DNA of 48,936 nucleotides from Tessaracoccus bendigoensis DSM 12906 (GTDB lineage Bacteria; Actinomycetota; Actinomycetes; Propionibacteriales; Propionibacteriaceae). The translations under genes were made by a program, and so were the position numbers. The notes beneath the pieces are model-generated. The model saw only the letters and a program-made list of their open reading frames with translations. It was not told the DNA's origin and made no database searches. This document shows positions 40,681 through 48,936 of this stretch, one piece after another. Location: NCBI RefSeq assembly GCF_900141915.1, contig NZ_FQZG01000025.1, forward strand, positions 1-48,936. The letters run 5' to 3'. How positions within the stretch are numbered: the first letter of the stretch is position 1; the number at the start of each line of letters is the position of its first letter.

Positions 40681-41121
40681 TCACATGCTGACCGGGGCGT
40701 GCGCCGCGGTTGCTGCTCGCTGCGTCGGGTCGTACACCGCTGCGTCCCGGCCGACTCCATTGCGCGGCGTCCGGTCCACCTCGTAGCGGGTCCGGGCGGC
40801 GTCGTGGCCGATCTTCTTGGCGACGAACTCTTCGCCCTCGATCGCCTGACCGTTGCGCTCGTAGTTCACCGGTCGCGTGTAGCCCTCGGCGACGAAGTTG
40901 TCACCCTGGGCGAAGTTCGCGTGCGCGTGCTCGGCGGAACGCCCGAACATCACCAGGTGGTGGTAGGTCGTCTCGGTCTGCGTGAACGAGCCGTTGTCCT
41001 CGCGACGGAAGTGCTCCTTGCCGATACGGGCGAAGAACCGAGCGTCTCCCTTCGCCGTCTCGGTGAGCAACGGCTCCGACGCGATGAAGCCTGACAGCGA
41101 TTCCTGGGTGTGAATGGCCAT
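40681..41121 (-). CDS. ssb: Single-stranded DNA-binding protein of the island
   Basis: A 146-residue SSB-type OB-fold protein: DARFFARIGKEHFRRE, TYHHLVMFGRSAEHAHANFAQGDNFVAEGYTRPVNYERNG and the closing strand FVAKKIGHDAARTRYEVDR. The acidic DDxPF tip of housekeeping SSB is missing, as usual for plasmid-borne copies. AGGAGGAGG lies five bases before the ATG at 41121. It should coat the transferred strand after conjugation. Confidence 0.82.
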   Translation of the reverse strand: MAIHTQESLSGFIASEPLLTETAKGDARFFARIGKEHFRREDNGSFTQTETTYHHLVMFGRSAEHAHANFAQGDNFVAEGYTRPVNYERNGQAIEGEEFVAKKIGHDAARTRYEVDRTPRNGVGRDAAVYDPTQRAATAAHAPVSM

Positions 41122-41142
41122 GATGGCCTCCTCCTGACTTGG

Positions 41143-41185
41143 GCGACCAACTGCGTGTGGTCGCTCTGCCAGGCAGGTGCGCCCC
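41143..41185 (-). promoter_or_regulatory. Hairpin and leader motif before ssb
   Basis: GCGACCA (41143-41149) pairs with TGGTCGC (41158-41164). Farther upstream on the minus strand GGGGCGCACCTG (41174-41185) resembles the motif before the genes starting at 45832 and 20823. Promoter or translational control is possible. Confidence 0.4.
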
Positions 41186-41201
41186 GGTCTCCCAAGCGTC
41201 G

Positions 41202-42977
41202 TCAGGACGCGGGGCGGTGACGCAGAAGTGCTTCGAGTTCGTCGCGGTCGCTGCGGAGCTGCGCGGCGTCGGGGCGGGTCGGCCAGGCGCGCAGATCGGT
41301 GACGATGGGTGGTGCGGAGCGAAGCATCGTGATGCCGGTGCCGAACGGCAGGGTGCGGATGCGGTCGGGCGGCAGGACTGGGACGCGGCGGATCGAGCGT
41401 TGGTTGGAGCGGGTGCCGTGGTCGCCGAGGGTCACGCTGTCGGTGTACTCGTCACGCTCGCCGATGAGGGTGGAGAGGTCTTGGAGGTCGCGACTGTTCG
41501 ACGCGCCGCCGAGGATGATCTTGACGATGCTGGCGTCCCAGATCGCCCCGGCCTGATGCTCGCTCCACCTGTCGCGCGCTTGGGCGAGGGACTGCAAGAC
41601 CGGCATCGTCGTGATCCCGGTGCCGCCGCCTTCGGCCATGAGCGTCGGCAGGGACGGCAGCGGGGCGAGGTTTCCGATCTCATCAAGCGCAAGCAATAGC
41701 GGCGGGTCGAGCCGCGCTCCGGGTGAGCGTGCGGCGAGTCGGCGGGCGGTTTCGATGAGGTCTTCGACGAATGCCGCGACCAACGATGCGGAGGCTCCCG
41801 CTCCGGCGCCGGTGGCGAGCAGGTACAGGGTGCCTTGCTCGGTGAGGAAGGTCTCGGGGTCGAAGTGCTCGTGCGGGCCCGGCGTGACCGCATCGAGCAC
41901 GCGCGGGTCGGCGAGGGCGGCGAGGGCGAGGGAGACGCCTTGCCAGATGCTGTCCCGGGTCTTGGGGTCAGCGTCGATCATCGCGGCCAGCGAGTCGTCC
42001 CAGCCCATCGCCGCGTTCGGGTGTGAGTTGAGGATGGCGACGGCCTCCGACGCAGCGCTGGGGTCGAGGGTCCACCTGAACAGCTCGGCCGGTTGACGAC
42101 CGTCGAGCGCGGCAGCGTGCAACAGACTCTGGAGCGCGGTGCGGGTCTTGCCTTCCCAGAACCCGCCGGACTCGACCCCGCCAGCACTGAGACCCGTAGC
42201 AGCGGCGAGTCCGTTGGCGCGGATCATCGCGGTCAGTGGATCGTCGCAACCGCGAATGGGTGACCAGCGCAGCCCGGCGGGGATGCCTTCGGCCAGGCGC
42301 TGGGGGTCGAACACGGCGACCGGGCCCCTGCGGCGTCGGGCGCGAAGCGTCGCGGTGAGGTTGTCGGGCCTGGTGCTGGTGGTGACGACCGCTCCGGGTG
42401 CGTCGAGGATCGCGTTGATGGCGACATGCAGGCCCTTGCCTGAGCGGGGCGGGCCGATCAGCAGGATCGAGTCTTCGACCGATGCCCAGACCTTCGTTCC
42501 ACGGCTGGCACCGAGCAGGTAGCCGACATCCTGTGGTGCTGGCGACTGCAAGGAGGGCCGCAGGGTGGCCGCGCGGTGAAGCAGTGCCTTGGCGGATGCT
42601 GCGGTCTTGACTTCATGGCTGGTCGCGATCCCGGCCAGTCGGTGCGGGTCGGTCTCTGTCTTCCGCGTGTGTCGGCGTAGCACGATCCATACCCAGACGA
42701 TCCCGGCGGCGAGTCCGCCGAGCAGCGCCGCGCTGACGAGCCAGTAGACGACCGGGTTGAGCCCGTCTGCACCGAGCGCGGTCGCCGGGTCGCCCGGGTT
42801 GAACAACACAGCGAGCCCCGCCGCTGCGCCGGCCTCGGGCTGGGGTGTGCCGGTAAGGAACGCGGCGACGTTGCCAGCGGCGCGGAGAACGAGAGCGATC
42901 CCGAACATGCCCATCAGGCCAATCAGGGCGGCGTTGGTGAGTTCGTCGCCCATGCCCCCGGCCTGCCGCTGGTTCAT
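41202..42977 (-). CDS. Type IV coupling protein (VirD4/TraG-like ATPase)
   Basis: Membrane ATPase linking the relaxosome to the secretion channel, 591 residues. Two N-terminal membrane segments (AALIGLMGMFGIALVLRAAG and VVYWLVSAALLGGLAAGIVWVWIVL) are followed by Walker A LLIGPPRSGKGLH, a second nucleotide-site stretch VVTTSTRPDN, and Walker B LLLALDEIGNLAPLPSLP. The C-terminal VLPPDRIRTLPFGTGI region is typical of actinobacterial TraG proteins. The ATG at 42977 overlaps the upstream stop (ATGA), showing coupling with the preceding conjugation gene. Confidence 0.88.
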   Translation of the reverse strand: MNQRQAGGMGDELTNAALIGLMGMFGIALVLRAAGNVAAFLTGTPQPEAGAAAGLAVLFNPGDPATALGADGLNPVVYWLVSAALLGGLAAGIVWVWIVLRRHTRKTETDPHRLAGIATSHEVKTAASAKALLHRAATLRPSLQSPAPQDVGYLLGASRGTKVWASVEDSILLIGPPRSGKGLHVAINAILDAPGAVVTTSTRPDNLTATLRARRRRGPVAVFDPQRLAEGIPAGLRWSPIRGCDDPLTAMIRANGLAAATGLSAGGVESGGFWEGKTRTALQSLLHAAALDGRQPAELFRWTLDPSAASEAVAILNSHPNAAMGWDDSLAAMIDADPKTRDSIWQGVSLALAALADPRVLDAVTPGPHEHFDPETFLTEQGTLYLLATGAGAGASASLVAAFVEDLIETARRLAARSPGARLDPPLLLALDEIGNLAPLPSLPTLMAEGGGTGITTMPVLQSLAQARDRWSEHQAGAIWDASIVKIILGGASNSRDLQDLSTLIGERDEYTDSVTLGDHGTRSNQRSIRRVPVLPPDRIRTLPFGTGITMLRSAPPIVTDLRAWPTRPDAAQLRSDRDELEALLRHRPAS

Positions 42978-43525
42978 GTCAACGGCCGCACCGCGAACGT
43001 GCCCGAGGTGCGCCCGAACAGGATCACCTCGCACGTGCTCGCGTCGGGCAGATCGTCGAGGTCAATGAGCGTCCGGGCTTCGCCGGTTCCGGTGGCGTCG
43101 GTGTGGGAGACGATCGTCGCGACGGCGACATCCTCGCCGGGGACGAACCCGCCCGCGGTGACCTCGGCCAAGCGCGGCATCCGTCGGGCGTGACGGCTCC
43201 GACGAGTCTCCGGCACCGGGTTCTCGGTCGGTGCCGCTGCGCGTCGGGGCTTGCGGGTGCGGAGGATCTCGATGAAGACGCTGCCATCGTTCTCGCGCAC
43301 TTCGACCCGGACCGCGATGGTGCGGTCCTTGGTGATGGCATCCATGAGCGGCCCGAACGTCGCCCGCGTCCAAGCGCTCCCGTCCGGCGACGCGAACGGT
43401 GTCCCATCGACCGTGGCGGTGAGGGTGCCGTCTTCTGCGACGGTGACGAGGACGTGCGGCAGCTCGACGGGAGCCGCGGCATCTTCGTCGCTTGGGCCTG
43501 ATCGGCGCGGGTCGGTGAGGTTCAT
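42974..43525 (-). CDS. Conserved conjugation-operon protein of unknown function
   Basis: A 183-residue soluble protein coupled at both ends: its ATG overlaps the VirB4-like gene stop and its stop overlaps the coupling-protein ATG, each by four bases. It starts MNLTDPRRSGPSDED. A first part (about 25-90, VLVTVAEDGTLTATVDGTPF) looks like a small beta/alpha domain; the C-terminal part (about 115-183) could be an OB-like or beta domain. No family recognised. Confidence 0.6.
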   Translation of the reverse strand: MNLTDPRRSGPSDEDAAAPVELPHVLVTVAEDGTLTATVDGTPFASPDGSAWTRATFGPLMDAITKDRTIAVRVEVRENDGSVFIEILRTRKPRRAAAPTENPVPETRRSRHARRMPRLAEVTAGGFVPGEDVAVATIVSHTDATGTGEARTLIDLDDLPDASTCEVILFGRTSGTFAVRPLT

Positions 43526-45004
43526 CGGTGGCCTCCTGCTGCGCGGCTGCTGGTGTCGAACAGGGCGAGTTCGTCGGGGTGGAGCTGGTGTTGGCAGACG
43601 AAGCTCCTGGCCTTGATCCGCCACAGGCCTTGGCCGACGCCGAGGTTCGGCAAGAGCTGCTGCTCGGTGCCGGTCAGGCCGAGCGCGGTCGCGGTCGGCC
43701 CGAGCTGGTCGGACTCCTGCCGGTACACGATCCGCGTCTCGGCGTTCGCGAGTAGTGAGTTGGCCAGGGAGCGCATGGCGGAGCCTTGGTCGCCCACGTT
43801 GTCGAGGTCGGTGAGCTTGTGGAAGATCAGCATGTTCGCGATCCCGTAGTGCCTGGCGAGTCGCCAGTGCGCATCCATCCGCCGCAACAGCGCGGGATGG
43901 GACATGAGCCGCCAGGCCTCGTCGTAGATCACCCACCGCTGCCCGCCGTTCGGGTCGAGCAGCGCAGACTCCATCCACGCCGACGAGCACGTCATCAACA
44001 CCGAGATCAGGGTCGAGTTCTCGGTGACCCGCGAGAGGTCGAGCGAGATCATCGGCAACGACGGATCGAACTCGACCGTCGAGGGCCCATCGAACAACCC
44101 GGCCAGATCACCGGCCACGAGACGGCGCAGCGCGTGGCCGACGAGCCTGCCGTCCTCGGCCAGCCTGCCGTCGGCATCTGCGCTCGGGGCGAGGATGCGG
44201 TCGACGACCATCGGCAGGTCGGCACATCGTTCTCCCGCACCGTCTGAGTCAGGGCGATGTCGATCGCGGTGTGCTCCAACGGCGACAAACCCCGCGCGAG
44301 CACGGTCTCCGCGAGCGCACCGATCAGGTCACGCCGCCGGGCAGCGACTGTCGGGGCCCACTGCTCGTCCGGCAGCCCGCTGGGCCGGTGGCCCTCGTCG
44401 AGCGGGTTCAGACGAGTGTTGAGGCCGTGCCCGAGCACGATAGCGCGTCCGCCGACGGCATTAGCGACCGCGGTGTGTTCACCCTTCGGGTCTCCGGGCA
44501 CGTACACGCGCCGCCCGAACGGCAGCGACCGCGTGTAGAGCGACTTCGCAAGCGATGACTTGCCGGAACCGACGATCCCGGCCAGCACCACGTTGGGCGC
44601 GGTAATGATGCCGCGTGCGTAGAGCACCCACGGGTCGTAGACGAAGCTCCCACCCGAGTAGAGGTCCTGGCGACGAACACGCCATCGGCACCGAGACCGC
44701 CCTCGGCGACAAACGGGTACGCGCCCGCCAACGTCGCCGACGTGTCCTGATGCCGCGTCAGATGGAACCGGCCCGGAGTGCGCAACCGCGCAGCACCCGG
44801 CTCGCCCGCCTTCGGCAGGTAGACCGTGGCGCGCCGCTCCGCTTGCTCCTCCTCAGCCTTCGCCTTCGCGACGGCGAGCACGGTCCTTCGCTGCTCAGCG
44901 TGGAGCCGTGCCTGTGCTTTGCGGCGCTGCTTGCGGAGCTTCCGCCGTTCCTTCGACGGGGTCACCAGAACCGCGGTGTGTAGCCGCTCCCGATCCTCGG
45001 TCAC
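43522..45004 (-). pseudogene. VirB4-like conjugation ATPase, interrupted by two frameshifts
   Basis: Energises the type IV channel in intact form. The reading begins at the GTG at 45004 (VTEDRERLHTAVLVTPSKERRK, coiled basic segment), continues to GADGVFV, then needs a shift near 44672 (one base missing in GTCG-CCAGG) to enter QDLYSGGSFVYDPWVLYARG and Walker A GIVGSGKSSLAKSL. A second shift near 44220 (one base missing in CCG-ACC) leads to DLPMVVDRILAPSAD and the Walker B-like RWVIYDEAWRLM, ending ALFDTSSRAAGGHR. With both bases restored the length is 494 residues in one frame. It is either decayed or affected by sequencing error. The start overlaps the upstream stop (GTGA), and the end overlaps the next ATG. 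Confidence 0.75.
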
Positions 45005-45832
45005 AGTCCCAGCCCCCGCGCCTGCTTGACCGCCGTGATCTTGGCCGGCTCGAACCACGACCCATCCCGCTTCGCCGTCGGCAGGTCGGCGCGTTCCGGG
45101 GCACCCGGTGACGAGTACGACACCAGCAGCTCCGGCCCAGCCTTGCACCGGCTCGGGCTCGACCTGTTCAGCATCCTGGGACTCTGCCTCCGGTTCGGTG
45201 TAACGACGCAGCAGCGAGACGTAGCCGACGTGCGGGTTGACGACCAGCGCGTAGTCGCCCGAGAGCGCCACCCGGTCGTTGGTGCCCTCGCCGGGTTCGT
45301 CGTACACGTACCCGTTCTCCAGCGCGGCCTGCGTAGTCTCGTCGCCGTAGTCCCACTGCGCGAGGTAGTCCACCGCATCGACATGCCCCAGTTCGCCGAG
45401 GATGCGCAACGGCCTGTCGGCCTCCTCGCCCTGGAGGAACACCACGTTGACCCACCGCGACGGCGCGGCCTCCTCGACGGCGGGCTCGGGGTGCCAGGCG
45501 ATCCGTCCCGCAGCGACGAAGCCTTCCGCGAGCCGGTCATAGGCCCGGTCGACGAGGTTCGCCGCCTGCCGTAGCTCTTCCGCAGCAGCGAGCGCGTCCC
45601 GCACTCCTGCCTCGTGGTTGCCAGCGTCGTTGAAGGCGTGCGCGGCCTTGCGCTCATGAACGTCGGCGATCTGATCGAGCACCTGCCGCAGCGACCGCAT
45701 CCCCGAGGACAGATCACCGATCACCCCATACATCTCGGCGGGCTGATCGAACCCCCAGCTCGCGTGGGCCAAGCCCCGCAGCGCCTCGGACGCCTCAGCA
45801 GCATCGGCAGTCGAATCGAAGAACGTGGGCAT
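45001..45832 (-). pseudogene. Conjugation-operon protein of unknown function, with one frameshift
   Basis: The ATG at 45832 (GGAGG six bases upstream) starts MPTFFDSTADAAEASEALRG, a helical N-terminal domain (about 1-120), then a beta-rich region (RWVNVVFLQGEEADRPLRIL, YALVVNPHVGYVSLLRRY). At about 45143 an extra base (CAAGGCT for CAGGCT) shifts the frame; after correction it reads VQAGPELLVSYSSPGAPER and ends ITAVKQARGLGL at the TGA that overlaps the next GTG. Corrected length is 276 residues. Family not recognised; conserved position suggests a T4SS-associated role. Confidence 0.6.
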
Positions 45833-45868
45833 GGTCGGCCTCCTGGATCGCCGGAGTTGGGTCACCAT

Positions 45869-45880
45869 CCAGGTGCGCCC
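45869..45880 (-). promoter_or_regulatory. Leader motif GGGCGCACCTGG before the gene starting at 45832
   Basis: On the minus strand GGGCGCACCTGG lies about 37 bases before the ATG at 45832. It resembles motifs before ssb (41174-41185) and the ardA unit (20851-20862). Confidence 0.35.
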
Positions 45881-45918
45881 TCCAGGCCGATGTCAGTGCC
45901 GCCCCATAGCCTTAAGGC

Positions 45919-46776
45919 ATGAGTTTCTCTGCCTCCGTGCTGCGCGTCATGATCGCCTCACCGTCGGACATCCCCGATGCCCGCGATGCCGTTGAGGCAG
46001 CGATCAACGATTGGAACAATGCCAACGCAAAGAGCAAGCAAGTGGTGCTGCTTCCTTGGCGGTGGGAGACCTCCTCGGTCCCCGTCCTCGGTGACCACCC
46101 GCAGTCACTCATCAACGCTCAGGGCGTCGACGAATCTGACATCGTGTTCGCGTTATTCGGCAGCCGGCTCGGCTCTCCGACCCCGGATGCGGTGTCCGGA
46201 ACGGTGGAGGAGGTTGAGCGCGCGGTGGATAGCAGCAAGCCCGTGCACCTCTACTTCTCGACGGCAGCGCTCCCTAACGATGTCGATACGCGCCAGCTGG
46301 ATGGTCTCCGCGAGTTTCGAGCCGAGATCAGCCAGCGTGGACTGCTGGGTGAGTTTGCCACCACTGCGCAGCTCGGACACGAGGTGTGGAAGGCAATCGA
46401 GTACGACATCGCGCAGCTTGACCTCGGTGTGCCAGTCCTACAGTCAGGAACCCGTGGCGTGCGATTCTCAGCGCAGCCGCAGCAGGAACGCGAGGTGAAG
46501 AGCTACGACAATAAGGGGAAACCTCGCTACTCGAATCGTCACTGGATCGAAGTCACCAACTCCGGTGACAAGGACGCCACAGACGTCGTCTTCGAGTCTG
46601 TTGGTGACGACTCCAGCATGATGCTCGCTGGAGCTGATACGCCCACCGTCATCCACGCCGGCCAGACACGAAGGATCAATGTCTTCCACCACATGGGCGG
46701 CGGCGACCCTGACATCCTCCGTATCCGCTGGACCGAGAACGGCGAGCCGAACGTACAAGACTTCCACGTTGGTTGA
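45919..46776 (+). CDS. TIR-like/DUF4062-like protein inserted among conjugation genes (possible defence cargo)
   Basis: A 285-residue protein on the opposite strand to its neighbours. Residues about 7-165 look like the DUF4062/TIR-like fold: VLRVMIASPSDIPDARDAVEAAI at the N-terminus, SDIVFALFGSRLGSPTPDAVSGTVEEVE in the middle and PVHLYFSTAALP after it. Residues about 190-285 form a separate beta-sandwich-like domain (RHWIEVTNSGDKDATDVVFESV). Its stop is three bases from the convergent SCO6880-like stop, so it seems a compact insertion. No transfer role is known for such proteins; TIR-like modules often occur in antiphage systems. Function is inferred only. Confidence 0.65.
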   Translation: MSFSASVLRVMIASPSDIPDARDAVEAAINDWNNANAKSKQVVLLPWRWETSSVPVLGDHPQSLINAQGVDESDIVFALFGSRLGSPTPDAVSGTVEEVERAVDSSKPVHLYFSTAALPNDVDTRQLDGLREFRAEISQRGLLGEFATTAQLGHEVWKAIEYDIAQLDLGVPVLQSGTRGVRFSAQPQQEREVKSYDNKGKPRYSNRHWIEVTNSGDKDATDVVFESVGDDSSMMLAGADTPTVIHAGQTRRINVFHHMGGGDPDILRIRWTENGEPNVQDFHVG

Positions 46777-46779
46777 TCG

Positions 46780-48249
46780 TCAGACCCGACGGCACAGCGG
46801 AAGCGCGGCGGCGGTGAACGCGGCTGCTTGCTGTCCGACGAGGAGCCGGGTTTCGCAGGATGCCTGGATCGCGGCTTGTTCGATGGCGGCGACGGCGGCG
46901 TCGAGTTCCTCGATGGTGGGTGCGGAGACGGCGATGAGGCCGGTGTCGCGGAGGATGCCGTGTCCGGCGGTGAGGTCGGCTTCTTGCTGGAGCACGTCGT
47001 GGTACTCGGCGGTCTGCGTGGCGTCTTCGATCTGGCCGATTTTCGCGCGCTGGGCCTGGTCGGAGATGTGCTCGACCTTCTTCTTGCGGATGTCGCGAGC
47101 AGCAGCATCGGAGCGCATCGGAGTGCAGATCAGTGAGAACGACCGCTGGATGCCGGTGGACAGCAACACCGGCGACAGGAACCCCGGATACACCAGCGAC
47201 CTGGGCCACTCGCTGACCCAGAGCACCGCGTGGTGAGCAGAGTCGGTGCGCAGCCTGCCCCAGGTCTCGGTGACCGCAACCGGCCCCGCAGTCGCAAGCG
47301 ACTGGCCAAGCCTCCCATGCCGTTCCAACGTGGCAGCGATAGCGGGGTCATAGGCAGAGCGCAGCATCACCGCAATCTGTCCAGGCGTCAGCCACCCTGA
47401 TGGCGACAGATCGGCAGAGCGCAGCGCTGCGACGAGGGTCTTCATCTCTTGCCGCAGCACGGCGGCAGCACCGCGTATCCCGCCTCCCGCGGTCCTGATC
47501 TGCCGAGCGCTGGTCTTCATGTCCAGTGACAGCGAGAGCGTGGTTGCGTGGCGTTCGCCGGCAGGTCCGGCGCGGTCGATGAGTTCGGCGTAGGTGTCGG
47601 CCGCCCACGAGCAGTCCGGGGTGCCGTGGGTGGCCCACCATTCGGCCAGTCCGGTGCCGGAGTCAGGGAGGGTGCGTTCGAGGACTTGCAGCGTCGCGAT
47701 CCGCCCGGAGCGGCAGACGGTGGCGAGCACGCGGCCCCAGGAGCTGACGCGGCGTTCCTGTTCGCCGGGATCGAGGAGCACGAACGCGGGATGGGTGACC
47801 TCGCACACCACGGTCAAGGTTGCGGCGTGGGGGTCGTGGATCATCCCGGCACCTGTGTCGGGGTCGGTGTACTCGCGCAGTCGTGCCATGTCGCCGGGCA
47901 GGGCGAGGGTTCCGACGGGGCGCGGGACGACGATCCTGCGCCGGTACAGCAGTTGCCCGCCGGTGGTGCGCCACAGCCACCAGCAGGCGATGGGCAGCCA
48001 CTCCACGATGGGCCTGCCTGCGATGGGTATCCAGGTCAGCGCGGCGGCGAGTACCCAGATGGGGGCGGTGTAGGCGAGGAGCATCCCGCCGCCGGCGTAG
48101 AACGCGCCGATGAGCGTGGCACCGCCGATGGCGAGCGTGATGAGCTGGGTCAGCGACAGGCCGAGGAGGACGCCGCGGCGGGTGAGGCGGGAGAACTTCA
48201 CCGGCACGAGTTCGCCCGCGGTGGGACGGTCGTGGTTCGTGCTGCTCAT
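46780..48249 (-). CDS. SCO6880-like type IV secretion protein (PrgI/VirB3-VirB4 N-terminal-like)
   Basis: A 489-residue conjugation protein. Two or three hydrophobic segments near the N-terminus (VLLGLSLTQLITLAIGGATLIGAFYAGGGMLLAY, in pieces, then APIWVLAAALTWIPIAG) resemble PrgI/VirB3 anchors; the rest resembles the N-terminal, non-ATPase part of VirB4. No Walker motif is present, consistent with the ATPase being a separate gene. The ATG at 48249 has AAGGAG six bases upstream. In related elements the ATPase gene follows directly; here a plus-strand gene and a hypothetical gene lie between. Confidence 0.78.
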   Translation of the reverse strand: MSSTNHDRPTAGELVPVKFSRLTRRGVLLGLSLTQLITLAIGGATLIGAFYAGGGMLLAYTAPIWVLAAALTWIPIAGRPIVEWLPIACWWLWRTTGGQLLYRRRIVVPRPVGTLALPGDMARLREYTDPDTGAGMIHDPHAATLTVVCEVTHPAFVLLDPGEQERRVSSWGRVLATVCRSGRIATLQVLERTLPDSGTGLAEWWATHGTPDCSWAADTYAELIDRAGPAGERHATTLSLSLDMKTSARQIRTAGGGIRGAAAVLRQEMKTLVAALRSADLSPSGWLTPGQIAVMLRSAYDPAIAATLERHGRLGQSLATAGPVAVTETWGRLRTDSAHHAVLWVSEWPRSLVYPGFLSPVLLSTGIQRSFSLICTPMRSDAAARDIRKKKVEHISDQAQRAKIGQIEDATQTAEYHDVLQQEADLTAGHGILRDTGLIAVSAPTIEELDAAVAAIEQAAIQASCETRLLVGQQAAAFTAAALPLCRRV

Positions 48250-48252
48250 CGT

Positions 48253-48936
48253 CTACTCCTTCGGTGAGCGTGGCGCGGGCGGCGGGGGCTGCTTCGGCGG
48301 CGGTGACGGGTCGGTGCTCGGCGGGCGTGGTGCCGGGCTCGACGGCGGTGCCGCTGCTGTGGCGGCGGGCGGTGGCGGTGTCTGCGCGGCTGCGTCGGCG
48401 GCGTGCTCGCCCTGGGCTCCCAACGCGGTTCCGGCCTTCGGCCCTGCGGTCGCGGCACCCTTGGCGACACTCGCCCCGACCACCACACCCGCCGCGACGG
48501 GACCGGCCGCCGCTGCGCCACCCCCGCCTGCTGCTGCAGCTCCACCACCGGCTGCACCTCCGCCGCTCGCGGCGGGTGCCGGTGCCGGGGTCTTCGGCGG
48601 TGGCGGTGCGCTACTTCCTCCACCAGAGCCTCCGCCCGCGCTACCGCCGCTGCTGGTTCCGTCGAGCACTTTCTTCGGATCGCCGCCGCCTTGCGGCTTG
48701 GACGGGACGGGGATCGGCCGGTTGAGGGCGCTCTTGGCGTCCTGCTCGGAGCCGATCGCGTGGTACATGTCGAATCCGACGAACGCGATGAACTTGTACG
48801 TGAGATAGGGCGCGAATGCGGCCATCGCCATCAGCACGATCCCCGCGATGGGATCGCTGACCGAGGCGAGGTCGGCGTCGATCGGTGCGGAGACCTGGGT
48901 GATCGCGACGAGGAACATCACGACGAGCACGAGCTT
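48253..48936 (-). CDS. VirB6/TrbL-like membrane protein, partial (continues beyond the window)
   Basis: C-terminal part of a conjugation membrane protein; the reading frame is open to the window edge. The visible 225 residues have hydrophobic helices (LVVMFLVAITQVSA, IAGIVLMAMAAFAPYLTYKFIAFVG) followed by a long Pro/Gly/Ala-rich tail (SSGGSAGGGSGGG, APPPPKTPAPAP), which is common in actinobacterial TrbL/VirB6-type proteins. The stop lies four bases before the SCO6880-like start. True N-terminus not visible. Confidence 0.7.
   Translation of the reverse strand, partial: KLVLVVMFLVAITQVSAPIDADLASVSDPIAGIVLMAMAAFAPYLTYKFIAFVGFDMYHAIGSEQDAKSALNRPIPVPSKPQGGGDPKKVLDGTSSGGSAGGGSGGGSSAPPPPKTPAPAPAASGGGAAGGGAAAAGGGGAAAAGPVAAGVVVGASVAKGAATAGPKAGTALGAQGEHAADAAAQTPPPPAATAAAPPSSPAPRPPSTDPSPPPKQPPPPAPRSPKE

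Overview
High-GC actinobacterial chromosome segment. The tmRNA tag (AENNRTNFALAA), the ssrA-smpB-M23-ftsX-ftsE-prfB order, a beta-galactosyl-N-acetylhexosamine phosphorylase and the SCO6880-type conjugation genes fit Propionibacteriaceae (Tessaracoccus/Cutibacterium-like). Genus is inference; no 16S gene is present.

Region 1 (1-14,055) is host chromosome. It holds a divergent pair of large secreted GH43-type glycosidases sharing a control region with a LacI-type dyad, a cardiolipin synthase, dihydroxy-acid dehydratase (ilvD), a GH112 phosphorylase and a two-domain sulfurtransferase.

Region 2 (about 14,056-30,756) is a composite island whose right end abuts the 3' end of ssrA. It starts with degenerate repeats and the tail of a dead serine recombinase. 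Next comes a rolling-circle/mobilisation module: HTH protein, HUH-helicase Rep, coiled-coil protein, a 280-bp array of hairpins, and a Mob/Pre-like relaxase. This is followed by ardA, a cadmium cassette (cmtR-cadD), a small resolvase, and a restriction-modification-like operon with a GIY-YIG/SF2 helicase protein and a split adenine methyltransferase. It closes with translationally coupled small and large serine recombinases. The large integrase reading frame ends inside ssrA.

Region 3 (30,759-38,036) is core chromosome: tmRNA and its partner smpB, a DUF1707-like membrane protein, a coiled-coil M23 peptidase downstream of ftsEX (an EnvC/RipC-type arrangement), prfB, a YqeY-like protein, a secreted two-repeat protein and tRNA-Val(UAC).

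Region 4 (38,037 to the end) is a second island, an integrative conjugative element inserted at tRNA-Val. Its serine integrase reading frame also ends inside the target RNA gene. The conjugation genes run leftward: a VirB6-like membrane protein (cut by the window edge), SCO6880-like protein, VirB4-like ATPase (frameshifted), VirD4/TraG coupling protein, SSB and a DUF4913-like protein. A plus-strand TIR-like/DUF4062-like gene, a possible defence cargo, lies between the SCO6880 and VirB4 genes.

The strongest unexplained signals are: (i) both integrase genes run tail-to-tail into their target RNA gene, with a long stem-loop next to the RNA 3' end; (ii) seven GCGNAGC mini-hairpin cores within inverted repeats between rep and mob; (iii) a methyltransferase split between its AdoMet motif and its NPPY motif across a nuclease-helicase operon.
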